Made by a program: the position numbers and the translations under genes. A stretch of 64,000 bases of DNA from Arenimonas sp049195245 (GTDB lineage: Bacteria > Pseudomonadota > Gammaproteobacteria > Xanthomonadales > Xanthomonadaceae): contig NZ_JBMIRR010000027.1 in assembly GCF_049195245.1 (NCBI RefSeq), positions 124,001 through 188,000 of the forward strand. Reading direction: 5' to 3'. The notes under the pieces are model-generated. The model saw nothing but the letters and a program-made list of their open reading frames with translations. It was not told the DNA's origin and ran no database searches. Shown in pieces: positions 40,814 through 50,326 of this stretch (its first letter is position 1; every line of letters begins with the position of its first letter).

Positions 40814-41838
40814 CCACGCTGCCGCGCGCGCACGGCGCGCCGGTGCTGAGCGCGCGCTGCCGGGTGGCGCCCGAGGATTTCCGCGTCACCGAAGTGGATG
40901 GTTTTGAACCGGCCGGGCAGGGCGAGCACCTGCTGCTCACCATCGAAAAGCGCAGCATGAACACCGCCTTCGCCGCCAGGCAGATCGCACGCTGGGCCGG
41001 CGTGCCGGAGATGGGCATCGGCTACGCCGGCATGAAGGACCGCCACGCGGTGACCGTGCAGCGCTTTTCGGTGCACCTGCCCAAGCGCGTGGCGCCCGAC
41101 CTGGCGGACCTGGCCGCGCCCGACCTGCGCGTGCTCGGCGCCACCTGGCACAACCGCAAGCTGCCGCGCGGCGCACTCAAGGGCAACCGGTTCACGCTGC
41201 ACCTGCGCGACGTGGCCGGCGACGCCGACGCGATCGATCAGCGCCTGCAGGCGATTGCGCGCGATGGCCTGCCCAACTATTTCGGCGTGCAGCGCTTCGG
41301 CCGCGACGGCGACAACGTGGCCGCGGCCCTGCGCATGTTCGCGGGCCAGCGCGTGCACCGCGACCAGCGCTCGATCCTGCTGTCGGCGGCCCGCTCGGAG
41401 CTGTTCAATGCGGTGCTGGCGGCGCGCATCGAAGACGGCACCTGGGCCCACGGCCAGGACGGCGATGTATGGATGCTGGACGGCAGCCAGAGCGTGTTCG
41501 GGCCCGAAGACCTTACCGACGACCTGCGCCAGCGCGCCGCGCGCCAGGACATCCATGCCACCGGTCCGCAGTGGGGCCTGGGTGAATTGCGTTCGCAGGG
41601 CGCGGTACGGGCGCTGGAGCAGGGCGTGGCGGCCGGACTGGCCGAGCTCTGCGCCGGCCTGGAGGCCGCCGGCCTGAAGCAGGAGCGTCGCGCGCTGCGC
41701 GTGCGGGTGGACGGGCTGCAGTGGCAGCGACCCGCCGCCGACGAACTGGTGCTGGAGTTCGGCCTCGCGCCGGGGGCCTACGCCACCGGCCTGCTCGAGG
41801 CCCTGGGCGACGTGGCGGACGCCGGCCGTCCGGAGTGA
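40810..41838 (+). CDS. truD: tRNA pseudouridine(13) synthase TruD
   Basis: tRNA pseudouridine synthase D, modifying U13 of tRNA-Glu. From the GTG start it has 342 residues. The catalytic Asp is D77 in GYAGMKDRHAVTVQ, and NYFGVQRFGRDGDNVAAAL and GALKGNRFTLHLR are family stretches. The GTG is supported by overlap with the ispF stop and by the conserved start region; the frame is open upstream but shadows ispF. Last gene of the ispDF-truD run. Confidence 0.94.
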   Translation: MTTLPRAHGAPVLSARCRVAPEDFRVTEVDGFEPAGQGEHLLLTIEKRSMNTAFAARQIARWAGVPEMGIGYAGMKDRHAVTVQRFSVHLPKRVAPDLADLAAPDLRVLGATWHNRKLPRGALKGNRFTLHLRDVAGDADAIDQRLQAIARDGLPNYFGVQRFGRDGDNVAAALRMFAGQRVHRDQRSILLSAARSELFNAVLAARIEDGTWAHGQDGDVWMLDGSQSVFGPEDLTDDLRQRAARQDIHATGPQWGLGELRSQGAVRALEQGVAAGLAELCAGLEAAGLKQERRALRVRVDGLQWQRPAADELVLEFGLAPGAYATGLLEALGDVADAGRPE

Positions 41839-41915
41839 ATCCTCGGCCGGGCACTTGCACCCGGGCACCGCGGGAGTAGGCTGGTTCGGCGGTTTTCCTT
41901 TCCGAGGAGGTCGCC

Positions 41916-42146
41916 ATGACTACCGCCCGCAAGCTGTTCCCCGCTGCACTCTCGGGACTGGCCCTGGCCGCATGCGCCAGCACCAGTCCGCCCCGCGCCA
42001 CGGTGGCCGATCCGGCTACGGCCAACACGCTGGACGGCACCTACATCACCGCCGTCGAAGAGGCCACCCGCAAGGCCGGCGTGCGCGTGTTCTGGGTCAA
42101 TCCACCGCGCGAGAAGGACCGCAAGCCGGACGAGCCGCGTCCCTAG
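41916..42146 (+). CDS. Small putative lipoprotein
   Basis: A 76-residue peptide with a signal sequence ending in a lipobox (GLALAAC, Cys20), then an Ala/Ser/Thr region and DGTYITAVEEATRKAGVRVFWVNPP, ending in Lys/Arg/Pro/Glu residues. A strong GAGGAG site precedes the ATG. Function unknown; the mature part (about 56 residues) could sit in the inner leaflet of the outer membrane. Its TAG shares a CTAG palindrome with the stop of the convergent smr gene. Confidence 0.75.
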   Translation: MTTARKLFPAALSGLALAACASTSPPRATVADPATANTLDGTYITAVEEATRKAGVRVFWVNPPREKDRKPDEPRP

Positions 42147-42715
42147 GCCGGTCGTCCCTGCTCGCCCGCGCGCCGGCGGGCGAGCAGCACCAGCACCGCG
42201 CCGGTGCCGCCCATCGCTTCGGGTGCCGAGGCGAAGGCCAGCACGTCCGCGCGCTGGCGAAGCATGCGGTCCACCAGCGCCTTGAGCACCGAGCCGCCGT
42301 CGTCGCCGCGCGGTCCCTTGCCGTGGATGATGCGCACGCAGGCGTGGCCGCCGGCGCGTGACTCGTGCAGGAAGTTGCGCAGCCAGCGTTCGGCTTCCAC
42401 TGCGCGCAGGTGGTGCAGGTCGAGTTCGCCGCCCAGGCTGTAGCCGCCGCGCCGCAGTGTCTTGAGCACGGCCTCGGGGACCTCGTCGCGCCGGTAGGAC
42501 AGCGCCTCGGCCGCGTCGATGGTGGCCTGCATCAGCGCGGGGCTGCGCGACTGCGCCAGCGCCTCGGCCTCGTCGCGCGCCTGCATGCGCGGCTCGGGCG
42601 CCGGACGCGGGCGTTCCGGGGGCGGCGGCGGGGCGGGCAGGGGCCGCACGCCGTCGATGGATTCCCGGAACAGGGCGGCGTCCTCGTCGCTGACGGTCGG
42701 CGGTTTGCGCTTCAT
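42143..42715 (-). CDS. Smr domain protein (SmrA-like)
   Basis: A 190-residue protein with an N-terminal Pro/Arg-rich region (about 25-50) and a C-terminal Smr domain carrying LDLHHLRAVEAERWL and VRIIHGKGPRG. These LDLH and HGKG motifs are the two halves of the nuclease fold seen in MutS2 and SmrA/SmrB. E. coli SmrB cleaves mRNA at collided ribosomes; this protein could be similar, but the length fits general Smr proteins. Stop shared with the small lipoprotein gene. Confidence 0.88.
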   Translation of the reverse strand: MKRKPPTVSDEDAALFRESIDGVRPLPAPPPPPERPRPAPEPRMQARDEAEALAQSRSPALMQATIDAAEALSYRRDEVPEAVLKTLRRGGYSLGGELDLHHLRAVEAERWLRNFLHESRAGGHACVRIIHGKGPRGDDGGSVLKALVDRMLRQRADVLAFASAPEAMGGTGAVLVLLARRRAGEQGRPA

Positions 42716-42776
42716 GCGGCAAGACTACCGCGGGGCCGGGTGATGGCAAGGTGGCCGCCCGGGGACGTGCATCCGT

Positions 42777-42782
42777 TATCAT
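42777..42782 (+). promoter_or_regulatory. Candidate -10 element of surE
   Basis: TATCAT, 24 bases before the surE start in the short gap after the divergent smr gene. No strong -35. Confidence 0.35.
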
Positions 42783-42805
42783 GTCCCCTTTCCGCGGGAC
42801 CCCCG

Positions 42806-43582
42806 ATGCGCGTACTGGTGAGCAATGACGATGGCGTGGAAGCCCCCGGCATCCGCGTCCTGGCCGAAGGACTGCGGGCCGCAGGCCACGACGTGACCGT
42901 GGTGGCGCCCGACCGCGACCGCTCCGGCGCCAGCAATTCGCTGACCCTGGACCAGCCGATCCGCGTCAAGGCGCTGGGCGACCAGGTCTGGCGCGTGGCG
43001 GGCACGCCCACCGACTGTGTGCACCTGGCCCTGGCCGGCATGCTGGACCTGGATCCGGACATCGTGGTCTCGGGCATCAACACCGCCGCCAACCTGGGCG
43101 ACGACGTGATCTATTCGGGCACCGTCGCCGCCGCGATGGAAGGCCGTTTTCTGGGCCTGCCGGCGATCGCGATGTCGCTGGTCACGTTCGATCAGTCCGG
43201 GCGCCACTACGACACCGCCGCCCGCGCCGCGGTCGAGATCACCGCGCGCCTGCTGGTGGACCCGCTGCCGGCCGACACCATCCTCAACGTCAACGTGCCC
43301 GACCTGCCCTACGAGCAGATCAAGGGCTTCGAGGTCACGCGCCTGGGCCACCGCCACCGCGCCGAGCCCTGCATCGAGCAGACCGATCCTCGCGGCCGCG
43401 CCATGTGGTGGATCGGCCCGCCCGGCCCCGAGCAGGACGCCGGCCCGGGCACCGACTTCCACGCGGTGCGCCACGGCTACATCTCGATCACGCCGATCCA
43501 CGTCGACCTCACGCGCTACCAGGCGCTGGAAAAGGTCGCCAGCTGGGTCGGGGCGCTGGGGCAGGGGTTGAAGGCTCCATGA
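42806..43582 (+). CDS. surE: 5'/3'-nucleotidase SurE
   Basis: Survival protein E (258 residues), a metal-dependent nucleoside monophosphatase. The metal ligands are visible: D8 and D9 in VLVSNDDGVEAPG, S39-type in RDRSGASNSLTLD and N91-type in VVSGINTAANLGDDVIYSGT. The length is normal. Its stop overlaps the pcm start (ATGA), the usual surE-pcm pair. Confidence 0.97.
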   Translation: MRVLVSNDDGVEAPGIRVLAEGLRAAGHDVTVVAPDRDRSGASNSLTLDQPIRVKALGDQVWRVAGTPTDCVHLALAGMLDLDPDIVVSGINTAANLGDDVIYSGTVAAAMEGRFLGLPAIAMSLVTFDQSGRHYDTAARAAVEITARLLVDPLPADTILNVNVPDLPYEQIKGFEVTRLGHRHRAEPCIEQTDPRGRAMWWIGPPGPEQDAGPGTDFHAVRHGYISITPIHVDLTRYQALEKVASWVGALGQGLKAP

Positions 43583-44256
43583 CGCCACGCATGCACGGCC
43601 AGCCCGCGGTCCAGGGCCAGGGCATGACCTCGCAGCGCGCACGCGACCGCATGATCGAGCGGCTGCGCGCCGAGGGCGGCATCGGCGACGAGCGCGTGCT
43701 TACCGCGATGCGCACCGTGCCGCGGCACCAGTTCATGGACGAGGCCCTGGCCAGCCGCGCCTACGAGGACACCGCGCTGCCGATCGGCAACGGCCAGACC
43801 ATCTCCCAGCCCTGGGTGGTGGCGCGCATGACCGCCGCGCTGATCGAGCACGGCCTGCCGCGGCGCGTGCTGGAAGTCGGTACCGGATCGGGCTACCAGG
43901 CCTCCGTGCTGGCCACGCTGGGCCTGGAGACCTACAGCGTCGAACGCATCGAGGAACTGCTGCGCGTTGCGCGCCGGCGCTTCCGCACGCTGGGCCTGAA
44001 CGTGCGCACCCGGCATGATGACGGCCGCGCGGGCTGGCCCGAATACGCCCCCTTCGACGGCATCCTCGTCACCGCCGGCGCGCAGGCGCTGGAACAGGCC
44101 CTGTTCGACCAGTTGCCCGAGGGCGGCACCCTGGTGGCGCCGCTGGGCGCAGCCAATGGCCAGCGCCTGCTGCGCATGCGCCGCATCGACGGTCAGCTGG
44201 TGCAGGAAGACTTGGGCGCCGTGGTGTTTGTCCCCCTGCTGCCGGGAACGCTCTGA
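43579..44256 (+). CDS. pcm: Protein-L-isoaspartate O-methyltransferase
   Basis: SAM-dependent repair methyltransferase (225 residues) acting on isoaspartyl residues of damaged proteins. Seen: PIGNGQTISQPWVVARMT, the SAM motif VLEVGTGSGYQASVLA and the C-terminal GTLVAPLGAANGQ. An N-terminal extension of about 15 residues precedes the usual start MTSQRARDRMIERL; an internal ATG at 43624 is therefore an alternative. It overlaps surE upstream (ATGA) and the VTT gene downstream (TGATG). Confidence 0.95.
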   Translation: MTPRMHGQPAVQGQGMTSQRARDRMIERLRAEGGIGDERVLTAMRTVPRHQFMDEALASRAYEDTALPIGNGQTISQPWVVARMTAALIEHGLPRRVLEVGTGSGYQASVLATLGLETYSVERIEELLRVARRRFRTLGLNVRTRHDDGRAGWPEYAPFDGILVTAGAQALEQALFDQLPEGGTLVAPLGAANGQRLLRMRRIDGQLVQEDLGAVVFVPLLPGTL

Positions 44257-44849
44257 TGGAGGTCTTCAAGCCGCTCTACCTCAAGGCCCTGCACTGGTCG
44301 CGCCACCGGCACGCGCCGGCGCTGCTGACCGGGCTGAGCTTCATCGAGGCAATCTTCTTCCCGGTGCCGCCGGAGATGATGCTGGCGCCGATGTCCCTGG
44401 CCCAGCCCAAGCGGGCGATGTGGTTCGCCACGCTGAGCCTGGCGGGATCCATGGTCGGCATGTTCATCGGCTATGCGCTGGGTTATTACGCGGTGGAGAT
44501 GGCGATGCCGCTGGTGGAAAGCCTGGGGTATGCCGACCAGTTCGAGTCGATCAAGCAACAGGCGGCGGAGAACGGGTTTTGGCTCCTGCTGATCGCCGGC
44601 TTCACGCCGATTCCATTCAAGATCTTCACCATCGCCTCGGGTGCGGTGGGCATGCCGCTGCTGCCCTTCTTCTTCGGCGCGCTGATCGGCCGCGGCAAGC
44701 GCGTGTACCTGGTGGCCGGTGCGATCCGCCTGGGCGGCGCGCGGGCGGAGGCGGCGCTGCACCGGTACATCGAGCCCATCGGCTGGTTTGCGCTGGCGCT
44801 GCTGGTGGCCGTGGTGGCGTGGCTGTTCCTGCGCGGGCAGGGGGCGTGA
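44256..44849 (+). CDS. VTT-domain membrane protein (YqaA-like)
   Basis: A 197-residue DedA/VTT-type inner-membrane protein. It shows FIEAIFFPVPPEMMLAPMSL, GMFIGYALGYY and GFTPIPFKIFTIASGAVGM, matching YqaA-like members of the family. Possible roles are lipid flipping or membrane homeostasis, known only for some family members. It is translationally coupled to pcm and nlpD (TGATG on both sides), a placement also seen in other xanthomonads as far as I recall. Confidence 0.88.
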   Translation: MEVFKPLYLKALHWSRHRHAPALLTGLSFIEAIFFPVPPEMMLAPMSLAQPKRAMWFATLSLAGSMVGMFIGYALGYYAVEMAMPLVESLGYADQFESIKQQAAENGFWLLLIAGFTPIPFKIFTIASGAVGMPLLPFFFGALIGRGKRVYLVAGAIRLGGARAEAALHRYIEPIGWFALALLVAVVAWLFLRGQGA

Positions 44850-45838
44850 TGCGGGCGGCGTTGTCCCGGTCGGGTGGTGTGCGCTGGCTGCGTGCGGCGC
44901 TGGTGGGGCTGGTGGTCGTGGGCCTGGCAGCCTGCGGGCAGTCGCGTGTGGTCAAGCGGGAAGGGTCGCGCCCTTCGCCGCCCTCGCGCGTGGCCAGCCA
45001 GGCGGCGCCGCGGTCGGGCGATTACCTGGTGCGCGCCGGCGACACGCTTTACGGCATCGCGTTCCGGCATGGGCTGGACTATCGCGAAGTGGCGGCCTGG
45101 AACCGGATCCCCGCGCCTTACACGATCTATCCCGGCCAGCGACTCAAGCTGCGCGGTGCGGCGGCCTCGGTGGCGCGCGGCCCGGCACCGCGCCCGGCAA
45201 CCACGAGCGAGTCCTCGTCGGGGCAAGCGCTGCCGCCGCGCCAGGCGCCGGTGCAGGGCGGGTTCGTGACGGTGTCTCCGACGCCGACGCCGTCACCGTC
45301 GCCGGCCGGCGCTCCTGTCGCTGCGGTGCCCTCCTCGGCTCCGGCGATACCGTCGCAGGCGCCGGTGGTGCCGGCCCCGAGCGCCACCGCGGTGACTCCC
45401 GTGGTTTCGCCGACCGTCCCGGCGGTGTCCGCGCCTGCGCTGCCCGGCCCCGCGGCCGCCGTCAGCGCCGCGGGCTGGCGCTGGCCCACGCAGGGCGCGC
45501 TGATCGGGCGCTTCCTGGCCGGCGATCCCAAGCGCCAGGGCATCGACATCGCCGGCGTCGCCGGCCAGCCCGTGGTCGCCGCCGCCGATGGCGTGGTGGT
45601 CTATTCGGGCGCTGGCCTGGTGGGCTACGGCGAGCTGATCATCATCAAGCACAACGACGAATGGCTGTCGGCCTACGCGCACAGCCGCCGTCGCCTCGTG
45701 GGCGAGGGCACCGCCGTGAAGGCCGGCCAGACCATCGCCGAACTCGGCCGCACCGGCACCAGCCGCGACATGCTGCACTTCGAAGTCCGCCGCAACGGCA
45801 AGCCCGTAGACCCCCTGACCCTCCTGCCCGCGCAGTAA
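44849..45838 (+). CDS. nlpD: NlpD-like murein hydrolase activator (LysM + LytM)
   Basis: A 329-residue lipoprotein: signal with lipobox GLAAC (Cys29), a LysM domain at about 58-102 (YLVRAGDTLYGIAFRHGLDY), a Pro/Ser/Val/Ala-rich linker of about 100 residues, and a LytM domain at about 205-329. As in E. coli NlpD the LytM domain lacks the catalytic His (GIDIAGVAGQPVVAAADGVV), so it activates an amidase (AmiC) at the septum rather than cutting itself. LIIIKHNDEWLSAYAHS and GTSRDMLHFEVR match the family. An inverted repeat sits just after its stop; rpoS is not adjacent. Confidence 0.94.
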   Translation: MRAALSRSGGVRWLRAALVGLVVVGLAACGQSRVVKREGSRPSPPSRVASQAAPRSGDYLVRAGDTLYGIAFRHGLDYREVAAWNRIPAPYTIYPGQRLKLRGAAASVARGPAPRPATTSESSSGQALPPRQAPVQGGFVTVSPTPTPSPSPAGAPVAAVPSSAPAIPSQAPVVPAPSATAVTPVVSPTVPAVSAPALPGPAAAVSAAGWRWPTQGALIGRFLAGDPKRQGIDIAGVAGQPVVAAADGVVVYSGAGLVGYGELIIIKHNDEWLSAYAHSRRRLVGEGTAVKAGQTIAELGRTGTSRDMLHFEVRRNGKPVDPLTLLPAQ

Positions 45839-45840
45839 AA

Positions 45841-45950
45841 AAATCCGGAAATCCGGAAATCCGGGGTCAGAGTACGTTTATCTTCGCGGCCCTTACCCAT
45901 CCGCAGAGCAGGACGCGGCGGCGAAGATAAACGTACTCTGACCCCGGATT
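45841..45950. repeat. Inverted repeat with GGGGTCAGAGTACGTTTATC core
   Basis: Three tandem AAATCCGG octamers (45841-45864) run into the left arm. The arms 45858-45887 and 45921-45950 are perfect 30-base reverse complements, spaced 33 bases. The GGGGTCAGAGTACGTTT core is known to me as a recurring motif in palindromic extragenic elements of proteobacteria, some linked to REP-associated (RAYT) transposases; no such transposase gene is in this window. It lies between the convergent nlpD and Mth938-like genes. Confidence 0.88.
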
Positions 45951-45969
45951 GCTCTGGCCCGGACTCTCT

Positions 45970-46344
45970 TCAGCCGGGAAGCAGGAAGGCGGCGACGACG
46001 CGGCGGCCTTCGGTGGCCAGGACGTTGAAGGTGCGGGCGGCGGCGGCGTTGTCCATCACTTCCAGGCCGATGCCGCGGGTGAGCAGGCTGGCCATCACGG
46101 CCGCGGACGGGAAACGCTGGCGCGGGCCGGTGCCCAGCAGCACCAGCACCGGGTCCAGGGCCAGCGCGGCCTGCATGTCTTCGGGCGTGAGCTGGTCGGC
46201 AGCGGTGGGTCGCCAGTCGGGCACCAGCACATGCGGAGTCAGCAGAAAGCTGCTGGCGAGGGTTTCCTGGTTCACCAGCACCCCCGCGGGGCTGACGCCG
46301 CGCAGCACGTAGTTGAAATCGGGGTTTTCCTGCGACAGCTGCAT
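45970..46344 (-). CDS. Mth938-like domain protein (DUF498)
   Basis: A 124-residue cytoplasmic protein with the Mth938/NDUFAF3-type fold: VLVPDWRPTA, LALDPVLVLLGTGPRQRFPS and IGLEVMDNAAAARTFNVLATEGRRVVAAFLLPG. The bacterial role is unknown; the eukaryotic relative assists complex I assembly. A yhbY gene begins just upstream on the same strand (17 bases), so the pair is probably one transcript. Confidence 0.88.
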   Translation of the reverse strand: MQLSQENPDFNYVLRGVSPAGVLVNQETLASSFLLTPHVLVPDWRPTAADQLTPEDMQAALALDPVLVLLGTGPRQRFPSAAVMASLLTRGIGLEVMDNAAAARTFNVLATEGRRVVAAFLLPG

Positions 46345-46360
46345 ACGGCGGCGCGGGGGC

Positions 46361-46666
46361 TCAGGCCTTGGGCAGCACGATCAGCGGCTTGTCGGCGCTG
46401 CGCTTGTAGAGCACGGCGATGTTGCCGATGCGCGCCACCAGGTCCGACCCGGTGCGCTCGACCAGCTCGCCGATCCAGGCATCGCGCAGCTCGCGGTCAC
46501 CCGCGGCCACCCGCACCTTGATCAGCTCGTGGTGGTCCAGGGCATTGCCGGTTTCGGCCGCCACGTTGTCGGTGATGCCCTTGGCGCCCACGAGGATGAC
46601 CGGCTTGAGGTGGTGCGCCAGGCCGCGCAGGTAGCGCTTCTGGGGGTTGCTGAGGGCGGCGGCCAT
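46361..46666 (-). CDS. yhbY: YhbY-like RNA-binding protein (CRS1/YhbY domain)
   Basis: A 101-residue single CRM domain protein. It shows LSNPQKRYLRGLAHHLKPVI, the GxxG-type loop in VGAKGITDNV, and HHELIKVRVAAGDRELRDA. YhbY associates with pre-50S ribosomal particles. Its position divergent from rlmE-ftsH matches the standard bacterial yhbY/rlmE arrangement. Confidence 0.93.
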   Translation of the reverse strand: MAAALSNPQKRYLRGLAHHLKPVILVGAKGITDNVAAETGNALDHHELIKVRVAAGDRELRDAWIGELVERTGSDLVARIGNIAVLYKRSADKPLIVLPKA

Positions 46667-46700
46667 GGGGGTCCGGGCAGGGTCAAAAGGGGGCGTAGGG

Positions 46701-46706
46701 TATCAT
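46701..46706 (+). promoter_or_regulatory. Candidate -10 element of rlmE-ftsH
   Basis: TATCAT, 39 bases before the rlmE start, within the divergent gap from yhbY. No clear -35. Confidence 0.35.
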
Positions 46707-46744
46707 GGCGGCCTCTCCCGCCTTCCCCCGGCCCGTCCCGCCCC

Positions 46745-47368
46745 ATGGCAAGAAGCAAAAGCAGCGTCGGTTGGCTCAAGGAACACTTCGACGACCCGTT
46801 CGTGAAGCGGGCCCAGGCTGAAGGCATGCGTTCGCGCGCGGCCTACAAGCTCGAAGAGCTGATCGAGCGCGACAAGCTGCTCAAGCCCGGCATGGTGGTG
46901 GTGGACCTGGGCGCCGCCCCCGGCGGCTGGTCGCAGGTGATGCGCCGGGACCTGGGCGACCGCGGCCGCGTGATTGCGATGGACATCCTGGCCATGCCCC
47001 CGATCGCCGGGGTGGAGTTCATTCACGGCGATTTCAGAGAGGACGGCCCATTGTCGGAGCTGGAAGCCGCGCTGGGCAATGCCAGGGTGGACCTTGTGCT
47101 GTCCGACATGGCCCCCAATATGACCGGTGTGGATACGGTGGACCAGGCCCGGGCGATGTACCTGTCCGAACTGGCCCGCGATTTCGCGGACAAGCACTTG
47201 AAGGTGGGCGGCAACTTCCTGATCAAGCTGTTCCAGGGCGAAGGCTTCGATGCCTACGTCAAGGACCTCAGGACCCGCTACGACAAGCTGGTTATCCGCA
47301 AGCCGGCGGCCTCCCGCCGCCGGTCGAACGAGGTTTATGCGCTGGCCCTGGGCAAGCGACGAGGATGA
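46745..47368 (+). CDS. rlmE: 23S rRNA 2'-O-ribose methyltransferase (U2552)
   Basis: RlmE/FtsJ of 207 residues, methylating the 2'-O of U2552 in 23S rRNA. Seen: RSRAAYKLEELIERDKLLKPG, SAM motif VVDLGAAPGGWSQVM, SDMAPNMTGVDTVD, FLIKLFQGEGFD and KPAASRRRSNEVYALA; the K-D-K-E catalytic set is all present. ftsH starts five bases after its stop. Confidence 0.97.
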   Translation: MARSKSSVGWLKEHFDDPFVKRAQAEGMRSRAAYKLEELIERDKLLKPGMVVVDLGAAPGGWSQVMRRDLGDRGRVIAMDILAMPPIAGVEFIHGDFREDGPLSELEAALGNARVDLVLSDMAPNMTGVDTVDQARAMYLSELARDFADKHLKVGGNFLIKLFQGEGFDAYVKDLRTRYDKLVIRKPAASRRRSNEVYALALGKRRG

Positions 47369-47372
47369 AGTG

Positions 47373-49283
<1,911 letters not shown>

Positions 49284-49304
49284 GGCCGGCCTCCCGGCCC
49301 CGCG

Positions 49305-50204
49305 ATGTTCGACCTGGTGCCGCAGCTTGATTGCGCCGGGCGCGTCCTGCGCCTGGACCGCCCGCGCGTGATGGGCATCGTCAACGTCACGCCCGACTCG
49401 TTCTCCGACGGCGGCGCGCACGCCGACGTGGACGCCGCCGTCGCGCACGGCCTGCGCCTGGTGGCCGAGGGCGCCGACCTGCTCGACATCGGCGGCGAAT
49501 CCACCCGCCCTGGCGCCACGCCGGTATCGCCCGAGGAAGAGCGCCGCCGCGTGCTGCCGGTGGTCGAACGTCTGGCGCGCGAAACCGGCGTGCCGGTCTC
49601 GGTGGACACCTCCGATCCGGAACTGATGCGCGCCGCGGTGGCCGCCGGCGCGGGCGTGATCAACGACGTGCGCGCCCTGCGCCGCGACGGTGCCCTGGAC
49701 GCCGCGGCTTCGCTCGGCGTGCCCGTGGTGCTGATGCACATGCCGGCCGAGCCCGGCGGCATGCAGGACGACCCGCGCTACGACGACGTCGTGGCCGAGG
49801 TGCACCGCTTCCTGGCCGAGCGCCTGTTCGCCTGCGAGATGGCCGGCATCGCGAAGAAGAACCTGGTGGTCGACCCGGGCTTCGGCTTCGGCAAGACCCT
49901 GGACCACAACCTGTTGCTGCTGCGCCAGCTGTCGCGCTTCGCCGACCTGGGCGTGCCGGTGCTGGCGGGGCTGTCGCGCAAGCGCAGCCTGGGCGACCTG
50001 ACCGGCCGCCCGGTGCACGAACGCGTGCATGCCTCGGTGGCGGCGGCCGTGTTGGCGGCGGAGTACGGCGCGCGCCTGATCCGCGTGCACGACGTGGCCG
50101 CCACGGTGGACGCGCTCAAGATCTGGGCCGCGGTGGCCGCGCTGCCGGGACCCGTCGCAAAACCGGCGAAACCGGCCGCACCGAAATGGCCCGACGAGGA
50201 TTGA
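49305..50204 (+). CDS. folP: Dihydropteroate synthase
   Basis: Folate-pathway enzyme (299 residues) that joins p-aminobenzoate to pterin pyrophosphate; the sulfonamide target. Landmarks: VMGIVNVTPDSFSDGG, DLLDIGGESTRPGATPVSPE, SVDTSDPELMRAAVAAGAG, INDVRALRRDGA, DPGFGFGKTLDHNL and IRVHDVAATVDALKI. It follows ftsH, as in E. coli, but no glmM follows. A short Lys/Pro-rich tail (VAKPAKPAAPKWPDED) extends past the usual end. Confidence 0.97.
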   Translation: MFDLVPQLDCAGRVLRLDRPRVMGIVNVTPDSFSDGGAHADVDAAVAHGLRLVAEGADLLDIGGESTRPGATPVSPEEERRRVLPVVERLARETGVPVSVDTSDPELMRAAVAAGAGVINDVRALRRDGALDAAASLGVPVVLMHMPAEPGGMQDDPRYDDVVAEVHRFLAERLFACEMAGIAKKNLVVDPGFGFGKTLDHNLLLLRQLSRFADLGVPVLAGLSRKRSLGDLTGRPVHERVHASVAAAVLAAEYGARLIRVHDVAATVDALKIWAAVAALPGPVAKPAKPAAPKWPDED

Positions 50205-50269
50205 TCCCGGGACTGGTCAAGGATTGACCAACCCGCTTGACAGCCGCGCCCCGCCTGCCGCGCCGCAAT

Positions 50270-50316
50270 CCATCCACAGGAGTTCTCCCCGGGTTATCCA
50301 CAGCCGGTGTGGACAG
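50270..50316. promoter_or_regulatory. Cluster of DnaA-box-like sequences
   Basis: One exact TTATCCACA (50294-50302) is flanked by CCATCCACA (50270-50278; two mismatches) and, on the other strand, CTGTCCACA (50316-50308; two mismatches). All lie within 47 bases in the gap between the convergent folP and alkB-like genes, where no promoter is needed. Confidence 0.45.
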
Positions 50317-50326
50317 CGGGGCAGGA

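Noticed and set aside
45450..45838. NlpD LytM domain as an inactivated pseudo-enzyme
   Set aside because: Loss of the catalytic His is the normal state in NlpD, which activates an amidase.
50270..50316. DnaA boxes as the chromosomal origin
   Set aside because: No dnaA, dnaN, rpmH or AT-rich unwinding region nearby; kept only as a possible DnaA-binding locus.
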